DNA of 64,000 nucleotides from Sclerodactyla briareus (taxonomy: Eukaryota; Echinodermata; Holothuroidea; Dendrochirotida; Sclerodactylidae): the NCBI GenBank assembly GCA_026419785.1, contig JAODTK010005855.1:496001-560000 (forward strand), in the 5' to 3' direction. The position numbers and the translations under genes are program-made. The notes under the pieces are model-generated. The model saw only the letters and a list, made by a program, of their open reading frames with translations. It was not told the origin of the DNA and did not search any database. Positions within the stretch are counted from its first letter, which is position 1, and each line of letters starts with the position of its first letter. Below, piece after piece: positions 49,732-61,164 of this stretch.

Positions 49732-50734
49732 ACTAAGATTCTAATGTGCGTATTGGGGGTAACTGAAATTTTGGAGAACATTTTAGAAGAAAAAAACCAA
49801 AAAAAACTTGGACGTATTCTGAGTGAAAATTATTGAATATTTTTACTCTAGTGAAGCTATCCGTCCAGCGAAATTTGGGGGATATTAATAGCCAGGAAAT
49901 AGCCAATTGGTAGGCATTCAATGTACTTGTGAGGTAGCTAGAGAGATATGATTCAGTGTATCAGCTATACAAGAAACATGTCTTAGTTCTCTATTCATTA
50001 GAAAGGAATATTTTCCCACATGACTGCAACAGAATACCTGATCGTATGCAACTTCAGGGCCACTTGTCATTTACACATCCTTGCCAGGTGCTCTCTTTAT
50101 AGTGGCTGCCGCTATTCAGATGCTGACTTTGGCACAGCATGAACAGATTTCTGTTCTGAGATGGCCGTTTGCATGGCTTCATCTAACGAAACTAAGTCTC
50201 CTGAGACTGATAGTTTTGTTAGAAGACAACTTGATGTTACCAGACTTGGAATCCGATCAGGTTAACAATGGAAATGCCACTCAAAATCTGAAACTAACAG
50301 CACTGCTGTGCATTCGGAAATTCCCCATGGTGGCAGGAATGGCGCAAGGTGACAATCATTTTTTTCTGGACTGCTGGATTCTATTGTGAGCACAAATCAA
50401 GCAGGCAACATTGACCACAGCATACAATGATTGTTACAAAGCATCAAGCTCAGTCGTTTATGCCAAGAATCTGTATAGGCAAGGGGAGACTTGATGGGGA
50501 GACACCCAATCACATGAACTAAAACACAAGCCTTTAGACTATAGTGTTATCTCCGATACCGTTCCGACAAAGATGCCTTGGGCTGGGATAATTTATCCTT
50601 TTTTTCCCAGTTCACATTTTCAATAGTTTAGGCTTGTCCATCGGTGTCTGCTTATCACCTGCTCTCATAATGAGCAATCTGAGATGGCAAACACACTACT
50701 AGTAGAGCTCACTGCTCCTTTAACTAACCCCAGC

Positions 50735-51901
50735 CATCCATACTCACATTAGATGAGCAGTATGGGCAAGCAGTGAGTGGGTCGAATACCCTGTATACTG
50801 AATACACAGAACCCTGCCCTAACCCCAGTCATCCATACTCACATTAGATGAGCAGTATGGGCAAGCAGTGAGTGGGTTGACTACCCTTTATCCTGATTAC
50901 CCCAGATCCCTACCCCAACCCCAGTCATCCATACTCACATTAGATGAGCAGTATAGGCAAGCAGTGGGTGGGTCGAAAACCCTCTATACTGAATACCCCA
51001 GAACCCTGCCCTAACCCCAGTCATCCATACTCACATTAGATGACGAGCGGTATGGGTTGGACAGTGAGTGGTTTGACTACCCTTCATCCTGATCACCCCA
51101 GATTCCTGCTATTACTCCAGCTATTTATACTCACTTCAGATGAGCAGTATGGGCAGGCAGTGAGTGGGTTAACTATCATTTAACCTGATTACCCCAGATC
51201 CCAGTCGTAACCTCAGTCATCCTTCTCACATAAGATGAGCAGCAGTATATTGCTGGGGAGTGAGTGGATTGACGACCCTTGTCCTGATTACCCCAGATCC
51301 CTACCCCAACCCCAGTCATCCATACTCACATTAGATGAGCAGTATGGGCAAGCAGTGAGTGGGTTGACTACCCTTTATCCTGATTACCCCAGATCCCTAC
51401 CCCAACCCCAGTCATCCATACTCACATCAGATGATCAGTTTGGGCAGGCAGTGTATGGGTTGACTATCTTTTATCCTGATACCCCAAATCCCTGTCGTAA
51501 CCCCAGTCATCCTTTCTCACATCAGATGAGCAGTGATATATTGGTGGGGAATCAGTGGGGTGACGACCATTCGTCTTGACTCCCCCAAATCCCTGCCCTA
51601 ACCCAGCTTTCTATACTCACATTAGATGAGCAGACAGTGAGTGGGTTGACTACCCTTTATCCTGATTACCCCAGATCCCTACCCCAACCCCAGTCATCCA
51701 TACTCACATCAGATGATCAGTATACTGTTGGGCAGTCAGTGGGTTGATTACCCTTTATCCTGATTACCCCAGATTCTTGCCCTAACCCAGGTCATCCATA
51801 CTCACATTAGATGAGCAGTATGGGCAAGCAGTGAGTGGGTTGACTACCTGTCATCCCTATCACCCCAAATCCCTACCCTTACCCCAGCCTTCCATACTCA
51901 C
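50735..51901 (-). repeat. Tandem array of zinc-knuckle exon end plus splice donor (12 copies)
   Basis: Twelve units of about 96 bp. Read on the minus strand, the best units contain AACCCACTCACTGCTTGCCC, then ATACTGCTCATCTAAT and GTGAGTATGG. They encode N-P-L-T-A-C-P-Y-C-S-S-N followed by a consensus donor. This is the last 36 nt of exon 51902-52084, including the C-x-x-C zinc pair, plus about 60 nt of intron. The array abuts that exon without a gap and lies downstream of it in transcription. Units near 51320 and 51796 are the most faithful; those near 51024, 51218 and 51508 have diverged. Confidence 0.88.
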
Positions 51902-52084
51902 ATTAGATGAGCAGTGGAGCAGGCAGTGAGCGGGTTCTGCTGGCAGTTTTCCGGGTTGTACCCCATCTCACCGAAGTACGCCAGCACGCAGTCGACTGCA
52001 GTCTGCCTGGTTCTCACAGAACTGCCACTAGCCGGTACAGGTTGTCCAGGTGAACCTTATTGGCTGCGTAGTTCCCCGGCTCCT
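51902..52084 (-). CDS. BLM helicase, RecQ zinc-binding exon
   Basis: Acceptor TTTTCTCATCAG, donor TCTAAT|GTGAGT. Pieces read EPGNYAANKVHLDNLYRL; shift; QFCENQADCSRLR; shift; VLAYFGEMGYNPENCQQNPL then T-A-C. With one base restored the end becomes C-S-S-N. Human BLM has N-L-Y-S-M-V-H-Y-C-E-N, L-L-A-Y-F-G-E-N-G-F-N-P-D-F-C and a C-x-x-C. The cysteines are the zinc ligands that stabilise the helicase-RQC junction. At least three 1-nt lesions occur in 183 nt. Confidence 0.9.
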
Positions 52085-53719
52085 CTGATGAGAAAATTGG
52101 GAAACGTTAAAAGCATACCAGGTAACAATCCTGGCTGGTGTCATGGCGACATGTGATAAGGACTAAGTCACAAATAGGAAGGTAGGTAGGTCATATTCAA
52201 CGACAATCTCAACGCATGACTGTTACGTGATGTAGTGATCAGGTTCAAGTAATCAAGTTTAATCTTTACAACATATATTTGATATAATATATAACACCAT
52301 ATTAGATTCACAAGTGGAATCATGAACAGCTGTCTTGTTTTTCTGTGATCAGTGTTTTTTTTTATTCTGCCTTCAGTATGTTTAACCAACCTGATCTAGA
52401 GGTCGACAGACCACAAATTGCCAGTTTCGCAGATAATAACCCGTGAAATCTGAAAGCAGTGCCGAGGTGGAGATAGTTAGCCAGCCCCTGAATGCACTAC
52501 GCCATAAAAATTAGTGAACAATATCAAATTCGATAGGACTGAGTAGATCATGGACTACAAAGAAGTAACCAGACCTAGCTGTCGAAAATGTGACTAAAAT
52601 TGCCTAAACGAGGCAAGTTTCAGACCATCACTTCAGTTCCAGTGACACATTCTTCAATTTAAAACATCTAAGGACCAATGGTGGACAACTTAATACATTT
52701 TCAGTACGCGTCAAATAAATTGGAAAATTTAGAAACATTGGAATTACTACAGTGACCAAATCTAGGTTAAGAGTTTTGGGGAATAAGAGGTAGTCAACAA
52801 CCACAAGTTCCATGGAAACTTTTGGAAATTTTGCATAATTATGTAAATTAGACAGAGTGCATGACCCTGGCATATTATTACCCTGGAAGAGTGTCCACAA
52901 AAGACAATGCATCATGCTCAGAAGAAGTGATGAGCATAAGGCGGAAGAAAAGCCTCACCCACAGCAGATGCCGCACCATGCACCAAACTGGCAAAATCTG
53001 CCAACACTTGTCCGGGGGATTCCCTCGATCCAATCTGCTCCTTCAGGGAGGACCGAATCTATGAAACATTTGTTACTTCAATTCCCCAGACAAATGTTTG
53101 CATTCATAATGCTTTCAGGTTCTTCCAGAATGTCCAAATGAATGAGGAATGTAGTGCATAGCGAGATCACCAAGAAACAATGTCTGGATCAGTTTGGAGT
53201 CGAATCCAGCCAATCCGAGGCACGACGAGTGAGTCCTCGCAATCCGATATGAGTCCCTTTTACAACTTGGCAATTCAGTGGAAATGTAGGTATGGTATCA
53301 TGTTGTTGCAAATTTCAATAGTGCAGTACCAGAAATAATTAAAGTAAATGCTCTAAAAAAAAACATTAGAACCCCACTAAATCTCCCCACCTCCCACTCC
53401 CACTGTTTGCAGGTTCTAGGACCTGCTATTTTTCAAGACAGCAGTTATTACTTTGCCAGTATTCGTTCTTTGAAATTCAAGAACATCACCTGTTTCGTTG
53501 TTGTTTTTTGCAGACAGGCAAGCATGAATTTTCTCCCTGCTGACAAGCCCATTTCACCAAGCGCAGGTCATTCATATTGCACTAATTGGTAATTTCAAAT
53601 TTGAAATAATTTCTGATGACATCGACAAACAAGACAGTACATCAAATTTATAATTATTAATGTCGATGTCAGGATTTATGTAGTATTCTTCCTCCTAAAT
53701 TTTAGGATTTTCAATGGAT

Positions 53720-53870
53720 TTTTTGGGCCGGTCTTGGACCTGGTCTTGGGCTGAGTCCCCGAGTCCGAACAGTCAAGTCCCGAGTCAAAGTTATCAATGC
53801 CTGAGTCGGGGTCCTTCGAGATCGTCTTGAGACCAAGACTGGCTCAAGTCCTCCAACACCGGTCCAGATT
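53720..53870. repeat. Low-complexity GAGTC-rich repeat
   Basis: Irregular repeats of 'CGAGTC', 'TCAAGTCC', 'GGTCTTGG' and 'TTGAGACCAAGACT' are found. Intronic; no function inferred. Confidence 0.6.
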
Positions 53871-54372
53871 TACATGAAATTTCCAGGGTATTGAAACAAA
53901 TTTGACTTGTCGATCAATATTGTACAAATAGCAGTATCATGTTTTTGGGAGAGAAAGAGGTGACTATACGAACACGTCCAGGCGAGTCTGCTTAGTGCAT
54001 TTGTCAATTGTAAAATGCACCTCATTGTGGAATCACTGTCCAATAGCAAGGTGACTCACAGATGGGTCATGTGACTGAGGGGTGCGTCATTCTCAGTCAG
54101 TTCTTTCAATTGTCACAGGAGATGTAGTTTGTGGTCTCTTAAAAGTGATGTGGGGGGGGGGGGTGTGACACTTCTTGATTTGTCAGTCACAAAGATGACC
54201 AAGGTGTGTATCATTGTACCCCATTTTGTCAATACTCCTGCTACCATGACTCCCCTTGTCCAGGGTAGTAGGTAGGGGTGGGCTATACAATTGAAAAGTG
54301 CGTAAAACAAGTGAATGTCTCACTCAGGCCTATGGTACTACCTCAGACACCATTTATATTTTATGCCCATCA

Positions 54373-54618
<246 letters not shown>

Positions 54619-54889
54619 CTAACTTGTTGAAACTACTCTTCTCCTATTGGCTGACACATGGTGATGTTTTACAGAAATGAGGAGTCAGGATGACACCTGA
54701 ATAAAATAAATGCAGTTAGAAGATATGAACATGTTCGTAAGTCAGATTGCAGATCGCTTCTGCTCAGTCGGTAAAACTCCAGACCGATATCCGAAAGATT
54801 GAGTTGAAATCAAGGATTTAGCCAGAGAGCAGTCCAGGAGTCAATTGGACTCCTAAATTCTAGATTGCTACATATGTTGTCACTTCAAC

Positions 54890-55205
54890 TGTACAAATCT
54901 CATGAAAACCACCTATCTGGACGGCCTGTGCCCACTATCCTGGGTAATGCCCTGGTTTGAATCACAAACCAATCACTTTTCCGGTGTGTCCTTGGGCAAG
55001 GCACTTCATCTCTAAGCACTACCCCCCTGGTGAAATTGGGGACCTGTGAGGACTGAGTACAACCTGCCTCTACAAAGGTAGCAACTCATTTGCCAGGATT
55101 GTTGTTCCAATTATCAGGGTAACATATGTGAATTCACTTTGAGAGTGTCCAACAACATTGGAAAGCGCTCTGTAAGTACTCACTATTATTTACTATATTA
55201 GCCAT
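54890..55205 (+). mobile_element. SINE-like element with GTCCTTGGGCAAGGCACTT signature
   Basis: B-box-like TGGTTTGAATCAC is followed by GTGTCCTTGGGCAAGGCACTT and later GGAAAGCGCTCTGTAAGTAC, with an AT-rich tail (ACTATTATTTACTATATTA). This combination is typical of widespread tRNA-derived SINEs in marine invertebrates. An adjoining tRNA-like piece at 54755-54815 (GCTCAGTCGGTAAAACTCC) may be a second copy. Confidence 0.55.
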
Positions 55206-55732
55206 GAGCCTGAGCTCAGTTCGAAAACAAGCTGCGGTAGCTACTGTATGTTCATTTTCTGATCGTAAACTCTTCTGCCCCCCCCCCAGTCTCTTTTTGG
55301 CACTCCTGAATTTGACATCAAATGATATGAGCACAATCTCCTCATTATCTGAGTGAAAACTCTTCGATAGGCAGACTGGGCCATTCGATCGACATCGCTC
55401 AGTGATTCCAACACGATCATCACTACAACTGCAATAGAAATGATACCAAAGTACACCAGTTATCACTGAGCAGGTACTATTGAGCCATACCAACCACCAA
55501 GTTCACTCACATGACTTCCAGAAATTATCAGCCAGCATAGCCCCCTCTGTTAGCCTACATAATAATTCATTACTAAGCCACATTCTCCTTGGGGCTGCCC
55601 AGTGTACAATCATTTTATCGAACCAACATGGTGCACTAGCAGTCGAATCTGTGGTCAGTAGATAGTTGCCAGTAATTTCACCTGCCTTCCCTGTATAGGC
55701 AATACCGTGAGTAGCCCCCACTATTGACCTAC

Positions 55733-55855
55733 ATGGTACTCGTCATTGAGCCACATTCTCTGTATGAGTACTCTCTCCATGTCTGACAGGCCAGCGTGGT
55801 ACTCAGATGCATTGATGCCCTTGGTCTGTAGTTTTTCAGCTCTAGTCTGACATAC
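55733..55855 (-). pseudogene. BLM motif V exon copy A
   Basis: The frame is open: C-Q-T-R-A-E-K-L-Q-T-K-G-I-N-A-S-E-Y-H-A, then GLSDMERVLIQRMWLNDEYH, donor GTAGGT. It is the most diverged of the open copies, with conservative changes, and is furthest from the true exon. Confidence 0.8.
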
Positions 55856-55882
55856 TAACAATATTATCACTAGTGCCCTCTA

Positions 55883-55989
55883 CTTGATACTCATTGAGGA
55901 AGATTCTCTGTTGGAGTACTCTTGCCGGCATGGCACCCGAATGCTTTGATGCCCGTGGTCTGTAATTCATCGACTCTAGTCTCACATAC
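55883..55989 (-). pseudogene. BLM motif V exon copy B, deleted
   Basis: It lacks about 14 nt at the S-D-K-E segment and has lost the donor (CAAG|TAGAGG). It begins C-E-T-R-V-D-E-L-Q-T-T-G-I-K-A and then goes out of frame. Confidence 0.8.
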
Positions 55990-56027
55990 TTTGATATTAA
56001 CATCAGTAGCGTCCTCTATTGACCTAC

Positions 56028-56150
56028 CTGATACTCATCATTGAGCCACATCCTCTGTATGAGTACTCTCTCCTTGTCGGACTGGCCAGCGTGGTAGGCA
56101 GATGCTTCGATGCCTGTGGTCTGTAATTCATCGACTCTAGTCTCACATAC
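56028..56150 (-). pseudogene. BLM motif V exon copy C
   Basis: It is open throughout and nearly identical to copy D: Q-T-T-G-I-E-A-S-A-Y-H-A-G-Q-S-D-K-E-R, ending W-L-N-D-E-Y-Q with donor GTAGGT. Confidence 0.85.
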
Positions 56151-56188
56151 TTTGATATTAACATCAGTAGCGCCCTCTATTGACCTAC

Positions 56189-56310
56189 CTGATACTCATC
56201 ATTGAGCCACATTCTCTGTATGAGTACTCTCTCCTTGTCGGACTGGCCAGCGTGGTAGGCAGATGCTTCGATGCCTGTGGTCTGTAATTCATCGACTCTA
56301 GTCTCACTAC
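56189..56310 (-). pseudogene. BLM motif V exon copy D
   Basis: Nearly identical to copy C over the exon and the short spacer, so the C-D duplication is recent. One base is missing at the 5' edge, changing the first cysteine codon. Confidence 0.85.
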
Positions 56311-56348
56311 TTTGATATTAATATCAGCAGTGCCCTCTATTGACCTAC

Positions 56349-56474
56349 CTGATACTCGTCATTGAGCCACATTCTCTGTATGAGGACCCTTTCTTTGTCA
56401 GACTGGCCAGCATGGTAGGCAGATGCTTTGATGCCTTGGCCTGCAGTTCTTTGGCTGTAGTCTCACATTCTTTC
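56349..56474 (-). CDS. BLM helicase, motif V exon (authentic)
   Basis: Acceptor CCTCCACCTCAG, donor TATCAG|GTAGGT. With the preceding exon it reads S-R-K-E-C-E-T-T-A-K-E-L-Q-A-K. After one missing base near 56425 it continues GIKASAYHAGQSDKERVLIQ then R-M-W-L-N-D-E-Y-Q. Human BLM has A-Y-H-A-G-L-S-D-S-A-R-D and K-W-I-N at these places. The segment belongs to the second RecA lobe. The strong pyrimidine tract, phase 2 entry and phase 0 exit mark this as the functional member among five copies. Confidence 0.93.
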
Positions 56475-57430
56475 CTGAGGTGGAGGGAAATGTATGTTTG
56501 ATGTTGAAAAAACTATAGAATTGGATGATGGGTAGGACTGCTGAGAAGAATTCTCCTATGTCAACTTGCCAGGTCTCCAAATAAAACCCAAGAAGGAAGG
56601 GACAGTGAAAACAGCTGCCTCAATAGGTGAATTGGCCAGTTTCGGGTTAAATCATAATGTATGATACAGATAGGTTTTTAAGGTCTCACAGGTGAGAAGC
56701 ACATCAACACACTGCATGCACAGGTATAAAACATCCTTCAGTAACTCCACTGAACAAAATTACTCATCCTTATAGCACAAAACTTCACAAATAATCCTAC
56801 CACACTCGAGTATGCTACGAGAATGAAATGGATTGCGCGTTCTCAGAGAATAGTATGTCATCCCATGCCGCAATGATGACACTGTATTGGTAATCTCCCT
56901 TGTACATGCGGGCTCTTGTTTTGCGAGCATGAGCACTTGGATTGGCTAATTACCAAACCAAATCGGTGAGGGGTTGGCCTGTCGGGGGTGGAGATATGCA
57001 CCACATCAATGGAACATAGGAATATCGCAGGGTATGCTGCCTATCAAGCTTGTGACTTTCAGGCTCATTGTGCAAATTTCAGCACAAAATAAGCATATAT
57101 ACAGATAACAAGTGGGAAAGTTGCTAGAGACAATCCTAAATATGAGAGGCACAGGACCTCATAAATGGTATCCTGGTGCACCACAGTAATACCTCTATTG
57201 ACTGAACATGACCTTTGACCTTCCCTTAAGCCTCATACGATATAGAGGTCATACCTAACATACCAGATCAGAAATGTCCATTACTAATGACAGCTGCTGT
57301 AAAGATATCCTTTAGATGGTGTTTGTTCAAAAGCTTTGCTGCGACCCACAAGATGAATGAATGCATGCAGAGCCATGTGTCATGTTGTGTATGACACAAC
57401 TTACTCATATCTGTATCATTGTGAACCTAC

Positions 57431-57568
57431 CTAGAGAAACAATAGACGATACCAGATGCATTCCTGTAATGCTTCCGTATTAGGTCAGCGATCTCCCCAA
57501 CCAGCTGCTTGGCTTCTTGTCCCTGACCTCAAACCGGAGGTTGCCTCCGGTCAAAACTCGAAGTAAAC
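57431..57568 (-). CDS. BLM helicase, inter-lobe exon (motif III-IV region)
   Basis: Acceptor TTTTTGTCCTCCAG, donor TTCTCTAG|GTAGGT. Text: TFTSSFDR, shift, GNLRFEVRDKKP, shift, KQLVGEIADLIRKHYRNASG then IVYCFS. Human BLM reads F-S-M-S-F-N-R-H-N-L-K-Y, then K-K-P-K-K and S-G-I-I-Y-C-L-S-R. The last codon is completed by the next exon (AG|G). Two 1-nt lesions break the frame. Confidence 0.92.
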
Positions 57569-58429
57569 CTGGAGGACAAAAAGAACAGAAAAAAATTAAA
57601 AATTCACACAGTTCTCCCCATTTCAGTCAGTGTTGGCCATGGAGGCTTTATATTGACTGGAGAGGGCATCAGCCGCGTGCGACTAGTGCGTATTGTGTGC
57701 CCTGTTCAAAATCCTGTCAGATTGTGTGTAACATCGTGAAACACACACCCATTCAGTTTATTTACTCTCTAGTGCGAATTGACTGCTTTTCGCCCATAGT
57801 TCTCAATAGTGTCATAGTGCAATATTCTGCGACATCTTCAGTGAGTGTTACCCGTTTCAGACGAACTGATAATAAGCTCGAAAGTCAGCTGATTCATTAC
57901 GAAAGGACAGAAACAACATAATTAATTTGAAAATACAAATCGATTTCGTTTGGCAGCCACACCATCTAGGCATGGAGTACAACATCACAAAGCGAAATAG
58001 AGCTAATTGATGTGAAGCACGAACTAAAGGAGCTGTCACACGGACAATATTCTGACAAAATGCGAATCATGTCGCCTAAATCACATGTCACTACACCACT
58101 ACTGCAATGTCTAGGCTTAGTGTTGGCACATACAGCAGTTGTACTCCTATGCTCAATGTTTCGCCTGGGTACTCCAAAGGTTGTGGATCAATGGTGAACA
58201 CTGGCTTGGTGCGGGATCAGAAATGAAGGACAAGTCTTCTTTTTGGAGAATGTTTGCAAAAAAATGGACTTTGAACCTAAATTTAGCTTTCTCTGATAAT
58301 TTCATGTCTCATTATTCACTATTTCACAATGTTACACTGAAGGTACTCCTCTTCATGGTCAATCATAATTCATCAATTTACCTGGATACTGCAATATTAT
58401 TAGCTATGAACCTTCACACAGTGCATACT

Positions 58430-58580
58430 AGGCTGAATCCTGGAGTGGGCGAATCCTGAATTTCACTGACCTTCTGGAGGGGACGTAAAATGGCGGTCCC
58501 ATGAGAAGGTTAGGAATGGTAACACTTTGATACCACCTTGAGATCATCTCAGCACAGTCGAGAAAGTGAGTTACATGGTG
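58430..58580 (+). mobile_element. SINE-body fragment
   Basis: It shares CGTAAAATGGCGGTCCCATG and neighbouring text with 1405-1640 but lacks a recognisable tRNA-like head. Confidence 0.35.
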
Positions 58581-58714
58581 CTCATCCGCGATCAATGTGA
58601 CAGGCCCATCGATGGAGCCTCACGGGACTTCCTGAACCTTTAGAATTCAAATTAAATCGAATATCAAGGCAATGTCTGTGTTGCATGAGCACTGCAGGAA
58701 GGAGAATAACTCAC

Positions 58715-58959
<245 letters not shown>

Positions 58960-59689
58960 CTGAGGAAGAGCCAGAAACAAGGACTATGTTCCTGTTCCAT
59001 ACTCCAAAGCAGTGATGGTGCTAAGGGGGGATGAGGGAAATTTTGAACCCAAACTTGAAGAAAAGAAATCCCTCCAAAACATATCCCCAGGGGGACTTTC
59101 TCTCCCACACATTGTTGATTTTGTAATTGCTCACTGCTAAATGCATATCAGGGTCCCTCTGTAAGTTCCAGTATCCCTCTTACAATAAATCAAAGTGAGG
59201 GAATTCCCTCCCAGATAAAAGGCTCGCGCCAACACTGCTCAAAGGCGCTCACATGGGCATTTGATGGAGGAGAGTGGGGTCTGGATCAATTTAATTTATT
59301 ATAATAAAGGAGTAAGCCTTTTGTTGAAAGGCAAAAGATGAATTACAACACAACCATAAACTAGGGGAGCAAAGTATTCAATAATAGGATTCTCGCATGA
59401 GAATTGCTACCATGTACTGGTAGTTGCACGCTATCTAGTAGTTTGTGATGACCGAGTCCTGTCATAATAGTTGACCATTGATGCTTCTAGTCATACTTTG
59501 CTTGCGACAGCCGAATCATCCGATAGGGGAGGGTTTTTTGGAAGGCAACTACCAACTGAAATGCCACATTCTGAGATGGTCTGACCATATGTATCATTTC
59601 TGAGAATGAAAAGCATGCAAGATGCTTGTCAAATTGGCAAACACTACCCAATCTGACCATTACTGTATGAACTGGGTATGATATGAATA

Positions 59690-60115
59690 TCATAACCTGT
59701 TTCTTGATGACAGAATCCCTACATGACTGTATATACTAGCAGACATTTTTTTTTTTGTTACTTTGTCCTGTAGTGGTATGATAAAATTCATTACCAGTCT
59801 CAGGAGTTAAAATGGTATTTAGCTTGATGAAAAGGAGCCCTAAATTAGAGTTGACTCTAGAAACTAGCAGCCATGACTTGATCGAGTGTGAGTCATGATT
59901 GAATAGTAATCACCTCTCAGAAGTGGCACAGAGTAGCTTGATGATAGAGTCCCAACAGGAGAGTTGAATGTAGACACCAGCAGTCATGACTTGGTCAAGT
60001 GTGAGTATGATATGAATATTCATTACATAGAGTAGCATGATGACTGGACCCCTCTATTGACTATAAATACTAGCAAGCCAAACTTGGTCGAATGTGTGAT
60101 GGGAATAGTCATTAC
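59690..60115 (-). repeat. Degenerate tandem copies of the adjacent BLM exon and donor
   Basis: Three or four eroded units of about 120-150 bp. On the minus strand each holds a version of GACCAAGnCnTGnCTGCTAGT, then CCTGTCATCAAG-like text (TCTATCATCAAGCTACTCTG in one), then ACTCCTGAGA and a GTRATKA donor-like end. These are exon 60116-60226 and its intron start. Stops and indels fill the copies. They lie immediately downstream of that exon in transcription. Confidence 0.75.
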
Positions 60116-60226
60116 CTTCTCAGGAGTGACATAGATTAACTTGATGACAGGATCCCTACATGAGAGTGACTGTAATACTAGCAGCCAGGCCTTGGTCGAC
60201 ACCCCAGATAAATGAACAGCGGGGAT
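60116..60226 (-). CDS. BLM helicase, motif Ib region exon
   Basis: Acceptor TCTCTGTTTCAG, donor GAGAAG|GTAATG. All 37 codons are open: IPAVHLSGVSTKAWLLVLQ, S-L-S-C-R-D, PVIKLIYVTPEK. Human BLM has I-P-A-T-Y-L-T-G, D-P-I-I-K-L-L-Y-V-T-P-E-K. It joins S-L-E before and I-S-A-S after, in phase 0 on both sides. The first RecA lobe continues here. Confidence 0.94.
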
Positions 60227-60336
60227 CTGAAACAGAGAAATCCTTTTCAAATCCCAAAAAAAATATTTGCATTTTTGACAAACAATTAGAAGTATATATA
60301 TATACACACTTGTATATGACAGTGGTTTACCGAGTG

Positions 60337-60690
60337 GTTGGCACAGTTGGTAGAGCATTGACTTTCCACTGGGGAGATCGAGTGTGGAATCCCAGTCAGG
60401 AATACCAAAGACTTTGAAAATGGTACCTGTGGTCTTCTCGTGTCCCTGTGCGCTCAGAACAAGGGATTGGAGCCAGGGACAAATGAGGGTGGTAGCAATT
60501 GCCATGTTGACGTCTGCAGTGGTTTACCCCCATAAAAAGGTACTGCCAAAGAGGCATTGCCTTATACCGTCGTACATGGTGAAGGATTCACAGAGACAAA
60601 AACATGCAGTATCCAGGTCCCCACCCTTGCCGGGCCCTGAATGGGTTGCCCTTGCGCAGCAAGCATATCCATAACTCAGTCCATAATTCA
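60337..60690 (+). mobile_element. tRNA-derived SINE, family with conserved core (copy 2)
   Basis: Head GTTGGCACAGTTGGTAGAGC (A-box) and GAGTGTGGAATCCC (B-box-like). The core contains ATACCAAAGACTTTG, GCCAAAGAGGCATTGCCTTA and CACCCTTGCCGG, shared with 31440-31800. It is inserted in a BLM intron, opposite to the gene. Its complement gives a false 'P-S-G-K-S' frame. Confidence 0.8.
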
Positions 60691-61020
60691 CAATGTTAAA
60701 ATTGCCAGGTTCAGTTGAACAATCATTCGATTTGGAGACCCCACAATTTGTAATTACTGACACACTATTCTAGTATTTAGCATTTCTAGTGCATTTCCGG
60801 AAGACTGGCTGACATACATGTCAAAATATTAATTTTGCAAACGGGTTCATGTAGCACAAGTTGCAGTTTTGCATTTTTGGGCACTTGAACAATATGGAAA
60901 TGCGGATGTACTTTTTCGATGTCACTTCCCAATGAAAAGCACAAGGCTGGTTTCTAGCCATACTGATCATAGAGGAAATCAGGTTATAGGGACTGGAGGA
61001 ATAGAAATACTAAATCTTAC

Positions 61021-61164
61021 CTCAAGTGAGACCAATTTCTGGACCTGGTCTGGAAATAATAAGCGACCATCAGTGGCGACACGACGAAGGTGACTCCCTA
61101 TGTATGACGCCGGGGAACGCCCCGGGGGGTATTGGGTAATGGGTAGGTCAGACTCTTACCCCCG
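61021..61164 (-). CDS. BLM helicase, Walker A / motif Ia exon
   Basis: It runs from CTCCTGAAAG to CTTGAG|GTAAGA. It begins G-G-K-S-L-T-Y-P-L-P, crosses a distorted stretch, then GVTFVVSPLM and, after another shift, D-Q-V-Q-K-L-V-S-L-E. Human BLM has G-G-G-K-S-L-C-Y-Q-L-P, G-V-T-V-V-I-S-P-L and D-Q-V-Q-K-L-T-S-L-D. G-K-S binds ATP phosphate. The P-T-G part of the motif is at the end of the previous exon, so the intron cuts Walker A. The acceptor position is the best guess. Confidence 0.85.

Larger units (their letters stand above)
55733..56348 (-). repeat. Tandem array of near-complete motif V exon copies (four)
   Basis: Units of about 160 bp, each a copy of exon 56349-56474 with its donor CAG|GTAGGTCAATAG and a 40-nt intron remnant ending TTAATATCAAAG. 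Three of the four copies keep an open frame across the whole exon, for example C-E-T-R-V-D-E-L-Q-T-T-G-I-E-A-S, then AYHAGQSDKERVLIQRMWLN. The copies lack the authentic CTCAG acceptor. The nearest AG (CAAAG) would put them out of phase, so as written they look like pseudo-exons. The true exon is the most upstream member in transcription. Confidence 0.92.

Noticed and set aside
36965-51901. CRISPR-like regular arrays
   Set aside because: Units are contiguous without unique spacers, lie in an animal genome and have no cas genes; they are minisatellites.
60023-60505. 160-codon minus frame containing P-S-G-K-S, apparently a Walker A
   Set aside because: That part is the complement of a SINE head (GTTGGTAGAGC...). 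The genuine Walker A exon is at 61021-61164. Only the 3' part of this frame (exon 60116-60226) is real.
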